Shown piece after piece: positions 16,851 through 25,164 of a DNA stretch of 42,032 nt. The position numbers and the translations under genes are program-made. The notes under the pieces were generated by a model that saw only the letters and a list, made by a program, of their open reading frames with translations, was not told the origin of the DNA and did not search any database. Within the stretch, counting starts at the first letter, position 1, and each line of letters opens with the position of its first letter. This DNA comes from DATJSN01 sp035504095 (GTDB taxonomy: Bacteria > Planctomycetota > Phycisphaerae > WQYP01): NCBI GenBank assembly GCA_035504095.1, contig DATJSN010000019.1:1-42032 (forward strand). Direction: 5' to 3'.

Positions 16851-17216
16851 ATGGCGACTATTACGAAAAAAGATCTGGTGGACCGCATAGCGGCAAAACG
16901 GAAACTCCGGCGGCATGAAGTAAAACAGATTATCCAGGACTTTCTGGATGAAATTGTCACCGAACTTCTGCGAAACAATCGGCTTGAGTTCCGCGATTTT
17001 GGTGTTTTTGAAAGCCGCCAGCGTGCCGCGCGTGTGGCTCAGAACCCCAAAACGCTGCATCGTGTTCCCGTGCCCAGCAAACGCAAGGTGCGTTTCAAGC
17101 CCGGTCACATGCTTAAGACGAAGTTATCCGCCCCGGCAAAAGCATCAACGGTGGAAGTCAAAAAAACGGTTTTGACGGGGCAACACGTCGCCGCCAGTCC
17201 TCCTCCGCCCGCATGA
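16851..17216 (+). CDS. HU/IHF-family DNA-binding protein with C-terminal tail
   Basis: 121 residues. The ATG at 16851 starts MATITKKDLVDRIAAKRKLRR, the usual N-terminus of the family; two ATGs at 16821 and 16824 are in frame but would add an odd leader. The body has EIVTELLRNNRLEFRDFGVFESRQRAARVAQNPKT, matching the HU beta-arm. The arm signature RNPxTG is changed to QNPKTL, so the Arg and Gly are replaced. About 25 extra residues follow the fold (SAPAKASTVEVKKTVLTGQHVAASPPPPA). It is expected to bend and compact DNA as a dimer. The gene overlaps the following PLP enzyme gene by ATGA. Confidence 0.92.
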   Translation: MATITKKDLVDRIAAKRKLRRHEVKQIIQDFLDEIVTELLRNNRLEFRDFGVFESRQRAARVAQNPKTLHRVPVPSKRKVRFKPGHMLKTKLSAPAKASTVEVKKTVLTGQHVAASPPPPA

Positions 17217-18556
17217 TTACGCCCGAACCCATTCGCCCCCCGGCCGTAAACGCCTGGCTTCTCGCACTGGCCGACGATCTCCAGAAGCGCAAACGAGACC
17301 ATCTCTGGCGGCAGCTTCCCATCGTACAAAGTACACAAGGTCCAACCATCAAAATTGACGGTCACGAATATTTGCAATTTTGTACAAACAACTACCTCGG
17401 TCTGGCGGATCATCCCGAAGTTATTGATTCCGCCCGACAGGCGGTTTCCCACTGGGGCTTTGGGACCGGCGCCTCCCGGTTGATTGCCGGGTCCATGCAA
17501 AGCCATCACGAATTGGAAAGTGAGCTGGCTGGTTTTAAGAAAACTCAGGCAGCGCTGGTCTTTACTTCCGGTTATGCGGCAAATATGGCGGTGCTTGGTA
17601 CGTTTGCCGGCGCCGGCGACTGGATTCTTTCGGACAAACTCAATCATGCCAGCCTGCTGGATGCGGCCCGATTTTCCCAAGCCCGCTGCCATACGTTCGG
17701 ACATCTGAATTATCAGCGTGCTCAGTCACTGCTGGAGCGGATTAAAACCAGGTCGGCTTCATCAACGCACGATGATCATATTGAATTTAACGATGACCAG
17801 GTTTCAGACGCGCTTGAAGAATCACAGGATGCGGCTACCGGCAATCAACGCCGCAGGTTTCTGGTTACCGATACCGTTTTTTCCATGGACGGCGATTTGG
17901 CCGATTTGCCGCAGCTTACCAGGTTAGGCCGCGCCCATGACGCCCTTGTAGTCATCGATGAAGCTCATGCCACCGGCGTATTAGGACCCGATGGCAGGGG
18001 CGTGGCCGCATTACAAAATGTGGAATCGGACATTGCCGTCGGCATCGGCACGCTGTCCAAAGCGCTGGGCAGCGTGGGCGGATTTGTTTTCGGCGATCGG
18101 ACGATCATCGATTCACTGATTAATAAAGCCCGGCACTTTATTTACACCACAGCGCTTCCCGCGGCATGCAGCAGCGCGGCCTTAACGGCACTGCGTATTG
18201 CCCGGCGTGAACCCCAGCTCAGGCAGCGTGTCATGACGCTGGCCCAGAAGGTGCGATCGGAATTAAAGGCGATGGGGTATAGTTGCGGGCTCTCGGAATC
18301 TCCGATCATTCCTGTCATCCTCGGTGGTTCGCACTCCGCTTTGACCGCCGCGGCGCGGCTTAAAGAACAGGGGATATATGTTCCGGCGATTCGTCCTCCG
18401 ACCGTGCCGCCGAACACGGCAAGAATTCGCATCAGTCTGATGGCCACGCATACTGACGAGCACATTGGACGATTGCTTCATGCACTTAAACAGATGCGCG
18501 GCGATCCATCCATCATGCATGAGCCATCCTTCACTGGCGGCGGTACCAACCGATAA
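17213..18556 (+). CDS. AONS/KBL-family PLP enzyme (8-amino-7-oxononanoate synthase-like)
   Basis: 447 residues. These alpha-oxoamine synthases join an acyl-CoA to an amino acid. Key sites: NNYLGLADHPEV (60-71), GTGASRLIAGS, SGYAANMAVLG, His145 in LNHASLLD, DEAHATGVLGPDGRG (249-263), and PLP lysine Lys283 in GTLSKALGSVGGF. The family length is about 390; an acidic, low-complexity insert at about 180-212 (SASSTHDDHIEFNDDQVSDALEESQ) and a short C-terminal tail account for the excess. Biotin synthesis (BioF) is the usual role, but no other bio gene is near, so glycine C-acetyltransferase or another acyl acceptor reaction is possible. The start overlaps the HU stop (ATGA), implying translational coupling. 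Confidence 0.88.
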   Translation: MITPEPIRPPAVNAWLLALADDLQKRKRDHLWRQLPIVQSTQGPTIKIDGHEYLQFCTNNYLGLADHPEVIDSARQAVSHWGFGTGASRLIAGSMQSHHELESELAGFKKTQAALVFTSGYAANMAVLGTFAGAGDWILSDKLNHASLLDAARFSQARCHTFGHLNYQRAQSLLERIKTRSASSTHDDHIEFNDDQVSDALEESQDAATGNQRRRFLVTDTVFSMDGDLADLPQLTRLGRAHDALVVIDEAHATGVLGPDGRGVAALQNVESDIAVGIGTLSKALGSVGGFVFGDRTIIDSLINKARHFIYTTALPAACSSAALTALRIARREPQLRQRVMTLAQKVRSELKAMGYSCGLSESPIIPVILGGSHSALTAAARLKEQGIYVPAIRPPTVPPNTARIRISLMATHTDEHIGRLLHALKQMRGDPSIMHEPSFTGGGTNR

Positions 18557-18685
18557 AAATTAATGTCGGATTTTTCATTTAGAAGCTATTAAGCTATGGA
18601 GGGTACGTATAAGGTGCGCGACGGCCAGTCAACATGGTATGCTTAAAAAGTCAAAATCAGCCAATTGGCGCGAGGACATAAAAGT

Positions 18686-19783
18686 ATGCCGGAAAAACGG
18701 GAAATACTTTCCGCACTTTCCATAGCGGCGTTTATGGCTGTTTCGGTTTCCTGCCCGGGCCTGGCAGCGGCTGATGACAACTATAAAGTCATTGACTTGG
18801 CACCAAAAAATTACAAGTTCAGCCAGGCTACCGCAGTCTATGGCGATCAGATCGTTGGCTGGGCTGAAAAACAGCAGGGCGCCGTTCCTCATCCTTTATT
18901 TTGGGCGGGCAACCCGCCGCACATGGTGGATTTAAATAATGCCCAGGCCGGATTTGTCTGGTCGCAGGCCGAAGGCGTAGGCAATCATTGCCAGGCGGGC
19001 TGGGGACGGGGCATGGTAACAGATGATGAACAGCATGCCGTATTGTGGAGTGGAACCTCCGAGAGCGAAGTGGACCTTAATCCCGAGGGATTTATGTCGT
19101 CCCAAGCCTATGGAATGGCGGGCAATCAGGAAGTAGGTTACGGCAGGTCAATCGACGGCGGCCGTAATCATGCGTTGTTGTGGACTGGTTCGGCACAAAG
19201 TGTAATCGATCTAAATCCTCCCAGCGCTGCGGCTTCATATGCCAACGCCACCGACGGTGTTTTTCAGGTGGGTTTTGCCAGCAACCATGTAAATTACCAC
19301 GCCATGCTGTGGAAGGGTTCTGCGGCTACCGCTATTGATCTAAACCCGCCGAACTACAGCTTCACTGAGGCTACCGGAGTATGCGGGGGTCAACAGGTTG
19401 GTTTTGGCTATATGAATGGCGGCGGCGGCCATGCGCTGCTTTGGAAAGGAACCGCCGCCAGCGTTGTGGATTTAAATCCGCCTGGATATCAATTTTGCAT
19501 GGCCGAAGCCACCAATGGCCGTCAGCAAGTTGGATGGGGATATGATTCCGGCGGCACGACACACGCCCTGTTATGGAACGGGTCAGCGAAAAACGTTGTG
19601 GACCTCGACAATTTTCTGCCGGACAACTTCGACGGCGCGCACGCTTTAGACATAGACGCAGAAGGTGACATCGTTGGATATGCCCGAGACGATGAAGGCC
19701 GCAAACATGCTATTGAGTGGGTTTTAACAAGAGCCAATTCATCGTCTTCAGGGAATGTAAAAAATCGGCAGCCGGATAATTGA
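18686..19783 (+). CDS. Exported HAF-repeat protein 1
   Basis: 365 residues from the ATG at 18686, with GAGGA nine bases upstream. Residues 1-31 are a Sec signal peptide (ALSIAAFMAVSVSCPGLAAADD). The mature protein is built from about seven 45-residue units, each carrying a variant of HALLWxGSAxSVVDLNPPxxxxSxAxxxxGxxQVG. This is the HAF repeat seen in secreted beta-structure proteins of unknown role. The last unit ends DIDAEGDIVGYARDDEGRKHAIEWV. No catalytic motif is visible; a surface or periplasmic beta-propeller-like fold is likely. Its stop is overlapped by the reading frame of the paralogous gene immediately downstream. Confidence 0.88.
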   Translation: MPEKREILSALSIAAFMAVSVSCPGLAAADDNYKVIDLAPKNYKFSQATAVYGDQIVGWAEKQQGAVPHPLFWAGNPPHMVDLNNAQAGFVWSQAEGVGNHCQAGWGRGMVTDDEQHAVLWSGTSESEVDLNPEGFMSSQAYGMAGNQEVGYGRSIDGGRNHALLWTGSAQSVIDLNPPSAAASYANATDGVFQVGFASNHVNYHAMLWKGSAATAIDLNPPNYSFTEATGVCGGQQVGFGYMNGGGGHALLWKGTAASVVDLNPPGYQFCMAEATNGRQQVGWGYDSGGTTHALLWNGSAKNVVDLDNFLPDNFDGAHALDIDAEGDIVGYARDDEGRKHAIEWVLTRANSSSSGNVKNRQPDN

Positions 19784-19785
19784 TA

Positions 19786-20856
19786 ATGCCCGTTTCAAAA
19801 TGCATCAATATTCCATTATTGGCTTTTAGCATCACAGCGGCGTTGGGTTCCGCGCCGGTGGGGACGCCGGTTTGGGATTATTCTGCAATTGATCTTTCTA
19901 CCCACGCATATAAGGTTTCCAAGGCGTTCGCCGTCTCCGGCTCTCAGTTGGGCGGCGATGGAAGCGCAAGACGTGATGGAAACGAACAGGCATTGTTCTG
20001 GGTCGGAACACCGCTGCATCCTTTGAATCTGAATTCCACTGAATCGGGACTCACCTGGTCCTGGATTAGGGGAATGTCAACTAATCGTCAGGTCGGCTGG
20101 GGCAAAGGAATGCTCACCGATGGCAACATGCATGCACTGCTTTGGTTTGGAACCGTCCAAAGCATCGTCGATCTGAATCCATCGGGCTTTGAATCTTCTC
20201 AAGCTTACGGTGTCTGTGGTAATCAGGAAATTGGCCAGGGCAGACCCATCAACGGCGGCATCCAGGCTCTTCTCTGGACCGATACATCTCAGAGCGCCGT
20301 CAATCTGAATCCCTCATGGTCTTCGGCATCCTATTGTTACACCACCGATGGAACGCATCAGGTCGGCGCTGCGGAAATAAATAACAATTATCATGCCGTA
20401 CTATGGCATGGGACGGCCGGCAGTGTGATCGATTTGAATCCAACCGGTTTCAGTTCATCTCAGGCTTACGGTTTATCCGGTAATCAGCAGGCTGGTTTTG
20501 GTACACCGAATGGAAAACCCAATCATGCGCTCGTGTGGTACGGCTCAGCGGGGAGCGTTGTCGATTTAAATCCCACGGGTTTTTCTACTTCTTATGCCAT
20601 GTCCACCAACGGTAAACAACAGGTGGGATTCGGTTTGCCGCCGGGCGCCAATCAAGAGCATGCTCTTGTCTGGAGCGGCACGGCGCAAAGTTGCGTGGAT
20701 TTACAGCAGTTTCTGCCGCCCGATGCCGTCGGCTCCATGGCAATATGCATCGACGCTCAGGGAAACATCGCCGGCTGGGCGAGTTACGGCTCAGGTTCAT
20801 ATCACGCCGTGGAATGGGTTCCCCGGAAAGCTCCCGGTTCCATACCAGCAAAGTAA
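19786..20856 (+). CDS. Exported HAF-repeat protein 2 (tandem paralogue)
   Basis: 356 residues from the ATG at 19786, two bases after the stop of the previous gene. A short signal peptide is followed by VWDYSAIDLS, the same opening as YKVIDLA in paralogue 1. About seven repeats of ALLWxGTxQSxVDLNPxGFxSSxAYGxxGNQQxGxG follow, and the end reads CIDAQGNIAGWASYGSGSYHAVEWVP. Unit order and the terminal block match the first gene, so this is an old tandem duplication with substantial divergence. It converges on hemB with 3 bp between. The two proteins are probably made together and exported; the partner or ligand is unknown. Confidence 0.87.
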   Translation: MPVSKCINIPLLAFSITAALGSAPVGTPVWDYSAIDLSTHAYKVSKAFAVSGSQLGGDGSARRDGNEQALFWVGTPLHPLNLNSTESGLTWSWIRGMSTNRQVGWGKGMLTDGNMHALLWFGTVQSIVDLNPSGFESSQAYGVCGNQEIGQGRPINGGIQALLWTDTSQSAVNLNPSWSSASYCYTTDGTHQVGAAEINNNYHAVLWHGTAGSVIDLNPTGFSSSQAYGLSGNQQAGFGTPNGKPNHALVWYGSAGSVVDLNPTGFSTSYAMSTNGKQQVGFGLPPGANQEHALVWSGTAQSCVDLQQFLPPDAVGSMAICIDAQGNIAGWASYGSGSYHAVEWVPRKAPGSIPAK

Positions 20857-20859
20857 GCG

Positions 20860-21942
20860 CTACTCACTGAGCCAGTCGATCATTTGCATGGCGTAATAAG
20901 TAAGGATGAAACTCGCACCCGCCCGCCGAAATGCGTGCATGATTTCCATCACGCATTGTTTTTCATCGATGGCGCCCGCCGCGGCGGCAGCTTTGAGCAT
21001 CGCGTATTCGCCGCTCACCTGATACGCGGCGCAGGGAACCGGCACCGCATCGGATACACAGCGCAATATGTCCAGATACGCCAGCCCGGGCTTAACCATT
21101 ACGATGTCCGCGCCTTCCTGCACGTCCAGCATGGCTTCGCGTATGGCTTCGCGCGAGCCGCGACGAAAATCCATCTGATAACTACGGCGATCGCCGAACT
21201 GCGGCGTGGTTCCCGTGGCTTCGCGAAACGGGCCGTAAAAACTGCTGGCGTATTTGACGGCGTAGCTGAGAATCACCTTGTCGTTAAATCCCGCGGCATC
21301 CAGCCCCTGGCGAATGGCGCCGACGGCGTGATCCATCATTCCCGATGGGGCGATGATGTCCGCGCCGGCCTGGGCATGCAAAACGGCCTGCTTGGCCAGC
21401 AACTCAATGGTCGCCTGATTATCCACAGTAATCTGTCCTGATTTGAATGCCGGAGCAGTCGGGAGCCTGCGTTTTTCACCCCGACGGCCGCTCAATCGAG
21501 GTCTTGGCACAGTTTCATCCAATGGATTATTCAACGGACCGCAATGGCCGTGGCTGGTGTATTCGCAATAGCACAAATCGGTAATCGCCAGCATGCTGAT
21601 GCCGGCGTCTCGTGCCAGCCGCAGCGTGGTGCACACGGCGTTATCCGGATCGTGCGCGTGGCCGCCAACTTCGTCTTTGTCATCGGCATCCACGACGCCA
21701 AAGAGTATGTACGCCTTGAGTCCGCGTGCCGCCATTTCCGATAACTGATCCAGCGCCAAATCAGGTGAAAGTTGAAATTGCCCCGGCAGGCTGAGAATCG
21801 GACGGCGAAGGTTTTCCCCGCGCCGTACAAAAAGCGGTGCAACAAAATGCGCCGGCGACAAATGCGTTTCCGCGACAAGGTCGCGCAATAAATCGCTGCG
21901 CCTCAGCCGCCGCATATGGATATATGGATGGGGATGAGTCAT
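20860..21942 (-). CDS. hemB: Porphobilinogen synthase (delta-aminolevulinate dehydratase)
   Basis: 360 residues from the ATG at 21942 (MTHPHPYIHMRRLRRSDLLR). In-frame ATGs at 21954 and 21915 are alternatives. The enzyme condenses two 5-aminolevulinates to porphobilinogen, the common tetrapyrrole precursor. DLCYCEYTSHGHCG gives the three zinc cysteines 124, 126 and 134. VKYASSFYGPFR carries Lys230, and MVKPGLAYLD the Schiff-base Lys284. Between the zinc loop and the normal VDNQATIELLAKQAV there is a basic insert of about 25-30 residues (about 138-168, TVPRPRLSGRRGEKRRLPTA) in the active-site lid. It belongs to the heme pathway that also feeds ctaB/ctaA, but is not linked to them. Confidence 0.95.
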   Translation of the reverse strand: MTHPHPYIHMRRLRRSDLLRDLVAETHLSPAHFVAPLFVRRGENLRRPILSLPGQFQLSPDLALDQLSEMAARGLKAYILFGVVDADDKDEVGGHAHDPDNAVCTTLRLARDAGISMLAITDLCYCEYTSHGHCGPLNNPLDETVPRPRLSGRRGEKRRLPTAPAFKSGQITVDNQATIELLAKQAVLHAQAGADIIAPSGMMDHAVGAIRQGLDAAGFNDKVILSYAVKYASSFYGPFREATGTTPQFGDRRSYQMDFRRGSREAIREAMLDVQEGADIVMVKPGLAYLDILRCVSDAVPVPCAAYQVSGEYAMLKAAAAAGAIDEKQCVMEIMHAFRRAGASFILTYYAMQMIDWLSE

Positions 21943-22082
21943 GGAGAGTATCATAAACGCCAGCGCCAATCTTGGCCAAATAATTCATGCATAATTTGGC
22001 TTGTATTATGGCGCATTGAGTTGCCAAACGGCCCCAAAGTTGCCATTCATGGGGCAATCAGCTATTTTAAATAACAATTCCT

Positions 22083-22153
22083 GGGGACGTCGTTCAATGG
22101 GAGGACGGCGCGTTCGCAATGCGCAAATGGGGGTTCGATTCCCCTCGTCTCCA
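22083..22153 (+). tRNA. tRNA-Ala (CGC)
   Basis: Acceptor GGGGACG/CGTCTCC contains the G3:U70 wobble that identifies alanine tRNAs. D-arm GTTC-AATGGGA-GGAC, anticodon stem GCGCG/TGCGC with loop TTCGCAA (anticodon CGC), T-arm GGGGG-TTCGATT-CCCCT. Discriminator A; CCA is not encoded. At 71 bases it has a short variable loop (AAAT). Confidence 0.93.
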
Positions 22154-22270
22154 TTCAAAATCTCAGACAAAAAAGCGGATTTGGGACGGCGGCCTTCGCA
22201 ATAACATTTTCCCATAAACGTTTTTCAATCATTCTATATTCAGGCGGAAGTTTTTATTAAGGAAAAATTT

Positions 22271-23644
22271 ATGAAAGTCGCGTCCTTGATGCTGGTCTCT
22301 TTCTGCTGCGTATGTTTGATGCTCGTCGGCTGCAGTACCACGTCTTCAGCTTCATCGCCGGAGAATACAGCCATGTCACAAACAGTCGCGGATAAAGACG
22401 CCAAAATGGCCTGGTGGCGCGAGGCTAAATTCGGCATGTTCATTCATTGGGGAATTTATGCCGTGCCCGCGGGCGAGTGGAAGGGCAAGGACGTCAGAGG
22501 ACCCGGTGAATGGATTCAGACTCGCGGACGCATCCCGGGAGATCAATACGATCAGTTGGCCAAGCAATTCAATCCCGTCGATTTTAACGCCGATCAATGG
22601 GCGTCAATCGCCCAGGCGGCGGGCGTCAAATACATCGTGATCACCTCCAAGCATCATGACGGTTTCTGCATGTTTGACACCCATGCGACAAATTTTAACG
22701 TCGTCGCCGCCACGCCGTGGCATCAGGATCCGCTGGCCCAGCTTGACGCGGCATGCCTGCTGCACGGCATTCGCTTTTGCACCTACTATTCCATCATGGA
22801 CTGGCACACGCCGGACCAATCTCCCCACAGACCAAGTTCAACCGCGCCGGAATTCAGCCCCACCAATATGGTGCCGGGAAAAAATGACGCCTATGTGGCC
22901 TACATGAAAGCTCAGTTAGGTGAACTCATTACGGGATATCATCCGAGCCTGATCTGGTTCGATGGCGGCTGGGTGCACGGTTGGACTGCGGCGGATGCGC
23001 AGACTATTTACGATTACATTCAAAGTTGCGATCCCTCAATCATCGTGAACAACCGGTTGCTTTATGGCGTCGGCGATTATGGCACGCCTGAGCAGCATAT
23101 TCCCAATGGAGGCGAGCAAGGCGATTGGGAAACCTGCATGACCATCAATGAAACGTGGGGGTATATGTCGCGCGATAAAGACTTTAAATCCGCCGGCACG
23201 CTCATCACCAACCTGATTAAGTGTGTAAGCGGCGGCGGCAATTATCTGCTCAACATCGGGCCGGACGGCCTGGGGCGAATTCCCGAGCCCGAAGTTCAAA
23301 GATTGCTGGCCATCGGAGCCTGGCTGAAAGTTAACGGCGATGCGATCTATGGAACCACCGGCTCGCCATTTAAAAGTGCTTTGCCCTTTGGCTATGCCAC
23401 GCAAAAACCGGGAAAAATTTTTCTCGAAATCACAGACTGGCCAACAGACGGTATTTTGCGGGTTCCGCTGAGTAATGTAGTTATCAGAGCATACTTGCTC
23501 ACCAACCCTAATTCTTCACTGCAAGTTTCGCCCCTGCTGTCCACAGACGGAGGTGGAACTCAACTTGTATTGCCGGCCAATGCGCCGGACCCTGTTGCCT
23601 CGGTCGTGGTGCTGGAAATCAGCGGCGATCCACAGCCGTTGTAA
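22271..23644 (+). CDS. Alpha-L-fucosidase, GH29, lipoprotein
   Basis: 457 residues, with AAGGA about seven bases upstream of the ATG. A lipoprotein signal (LMLVSFCCVCLMLVGC, cysteine 21) anchors it outside the cytoplasm. The GH29 barrel opens WWREAKFGMFIHWGIYAVPAGEW (48-70). TSKHHDGFCMFDT (126-138) is the substrate-binding loop, and Asp231 in SLIWFDGGW is the retaining nucleophile. GNYLLNIGPDGLGRIP closes the catalytic domain, and a short beta-domain follows. It releases terminal alpha-linked L-fucose from glycans. The acid/base Glu cannot be fixed by eye in this family. The following ribBA gene is convergent. Confidence 0.94.
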   Translation: MKVASLMLVSFCCVCLMLVGCSTTSSASSPENTAMSQTVADKDAKMAWWREAKFGMFIHWGIYAVPAGEWKGKDVRGPGEWIQTRGRIPGDQYDQLAKQFNPVDFNADQWASIAQAAGVKYIVITSKHHDGFCMFDTHATNFNVVAATPWHQDPLAQLDAACLLHGIRFCTYYSIMDWHTPDQSPHRPSSTAPEFSPTNMVPGKNDAYVAYMKAQLGELITGYHPSLIWFDGGWVHGWTAADAQTIYDYIQSCDPSIIVNNRLLYGVGDYGTPEQHIPNGGEQGDWETCMTINETWGYMSRDKDFKSAGTLITNLIKCVSGGGNYLLNIGPDGLGRIPEPEVQRLLAIGAWLKVNGDAIYGTTGSPFKSALPFGYATQKPGKIFLEITDWPTDGILRVPLSNVVIRAYLLTNPNSSLQVSPLLSTDGGGTQLVLPANAPDPVASVVVLEISGDPQPL

Positions 23645-23655
23645 GCTTGCATAGC

Positions 23656-24828
23656 TCATATCGGTATCGGCCGGTATTCAACCACGGATAGTCCAAATCC
23701 CTCCAGGCTATGGAGCTTTTTGGGTTTATTTGTCAGCACGATCAATTGTTTAAGCCCCAGATCGCGCAAAATCTGAGCACCAATTCCAAAATCACGCCGG
23801 TTCATCGCCGATGGAGCCGATCCACCCGCCGGCCGAATCGCCTGCGGCTGGCGAATTTGTCCGCGCAATTCCTCAATGCGCGAAAGCAGCGCCAGCCCGC
23901 GAGATTCCTGCCGCAGGTAAACAAAAGCGCCCTTGCCTTCCTTCTGAATCATCCGAAGTGAAGACTGCAATTCCCGCCCGCTGGCAGTGATTTTGGCGCC
24001 AAATACATCACCGAGTAAATGTTCCGAGTGCACTCTTACCGGCACGGGGTCCGGATGAACCATCGATTGGTCTGTATTCCCCTGGCGTTTGCCGACGCCG
24101 CCGCAGCACAGCGCCAGGTGCAAGAGCGGATCGTTCAAGGTTTCATATACGTGCAGATCAAAGAGCCCGAAATCGGTGGGCAACTCAATGGATGCAATGC
24201 GTTTAACCAGCGACTCACGGCGCAGTCGGTATTGAATAATATCCGCGATGCTGCCCAGCAGTAAATTGTGCTTGCGGCAAAATTCCTGTAATTGAGGCAA
24301 ACGGGCCATTGTTCCGTCGTCCGCCATGATTTCAATAATCACGGCGGCTGGTTTAAGCCCGGCAAGTTTCATCAGGTCGACGGAGCCCTCCGTCTGTCCG
24401 GCGCGTTCCAATACCCCGCCGGACCTGGCACGCAGCGGATTCACGTGCCCCGGTCTGCACAGATCGTTCGGCGTCGACTTCTCATCAATAAGCACCTGAA
24501 TGGTTTTGGCCCGTTCCGTCGCGGAAACGCCTGTGGTTATGCCAAAACGCGGATGGGCATCGACAGTAACCGTGAAATCCGTTCCCAGCGGGGCGGTATT
24601 CAGCGTCGCCTGCGGGTACAGGGCCAGACGCTGGCAATTTTCTGCGGTCAATGCGGCACATAAAACGCCGCGCGCTTCATGCAACATGAAGTTAACAATT
24701 TCCGGCGTGATGAATTCGGCGGGGCAGACCAGATCGCCTTCGTTTTCGCGATCTTCATCGTCGACCAGCACGACCATGCGCCGCTTCCGCAGTGCTTCAA
24801 GAACCTGATCTACTGTTGCAAATGACAT
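23656..24828 (-). CDS. ribBA: RibBA-type protein with degenerate GTP cyclohydrolase II half
   Basis: 390 residues from the ATG at 24828. The longer open frame lies inside a dispersed element and is rejected. The N-terminal half is 3,4-dihydroxy-2-butanone 4-phosphate synthase (VDDEDRENEGDLVCPAEFIT, FGITTGVSATERAKTI, RPGHVNPLRARSGGVLERAG). It has GQTEG where the E. coli enzyme has GHTEA. The C-terminal half follows GTP cyclohydrolase II, but the zinc motif ECLTGDVFGSxRCDCG reads EHLLGDVFGAKITASG: all three cysteines are gone. QEGRGIGL reads QESRGLAL, and there is an extra Gln/Pro/Ala segment near 325-345. The first half is therefore the likely active part, in riboflavin synthesis. The ATG directly abuts the end of element copy A, which would form its leader. 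Confidence 0.88.
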   Translation of the reverse strand: MSFATVDQVLEALRKRRMVVLVDDEDRENEGDLVCPAEFITPEIVNFMLHEARGVLCAALTAENCQRLALYPQATLNTAPLGTDFTVTVDAHPRFGITTGVSATERAKTIQVLIDEKSTPNDLCRPGHVNPLRARSGGVLERAGQTEGSVDLMKLAGLKPAAVIIEIMADDGTMARLPQLQEFCRKHNLLLGSIADIIQYRLRRESLVKRIASIELPTDFGLFDLHVYETLNDPLLHLALCCGGVGKRQGNTDQSMVHPDPVPVRVHSEHLLGDVFGAKITASGRELQSSLRMIQKEGKGAFVYLRQESRGLALLSRIEELRGQIRQPQAIRPAGGSAPSAMNRRDFGIGAQILRDLGLKQLIVLTNKPKKLHSLEGFGLSVVEYRPIPI

Positions 24829-24829
24829 A

Positions 24830-25107
24830 GAGCCTCTAACAACATAAGCCGGGAGCCGCGTTGGACCGCAAATGGCCCAGATGCAAGGCGGAGGCCCGAA
24901 GCCATATTTGAAAGATGATACAACGAGGGCCGACAACGCCGCAGATGGGCTATTGGCGGCCCAACCCTTCGGGACGCGGTGCCTTTTGGCCCCATACGGC
25001 GTCGCTTCTCCTCGCTGTATTGTATTGTAATACTTGCATCGTCGAAGCTCCTTGTCTGGGACCAAAATTCTCAGCGTCGCGGCCCCGTCTTATGTTGTTA
25101 GAGGCTC
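24830..25107. repeat. Full-length dispersed intergenic element, copy A (278 bp)
   Basis: Left end 24830-24860 and right end 25078-25107 are inverted repeats of about 30 bases (GAGCCTCTAACAACATAAG exact in both, then CGGGAGCCGCG versus ACGGGGCCGCG). Inside are nested inverted repeats: 24860-24879 with 24946-24965; 24984-24997 with 25054-25067; 25004-25008 with 25044-25048 around a conserved GTATTACAATACAATAC tract. It fills the gap between ribBA and the gene at 25165 and has no coding content. The 3-base ATA occurs at both flanks and may be a target duplication. Confidence 0.85.
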
Positions 25108-25164
25108 ATATCAAGTTTACCGCAGAATGAGTGTGGCTGCCGTGCTATCAGGTTTGTTTTCTGT

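Noticed and set aside
18686..20856. CRISPR array or DNA tandem repeat in the HAF genes
   Set aside because: The periodicity is at protein level in coding frame with codon variation; there are no identical direct repeats with unique spacers. No CRISPR array was seen elsewhere.
24829..25065. N-terminal extension of RibBA by 79 residues
   Set aside because: The extension is translated entirely from dispersed element copy A and shows no family similarity; the ATG at 24828 begins the normal domain.
24830..25107. FMN riboswitch in the ribBA leader
   Set aside because: The conserved AGGGTATTC and GGCGGTAAA-type elements of the RFN aptamer are absent; the leader is a dispersed element also found at unrelated loci.
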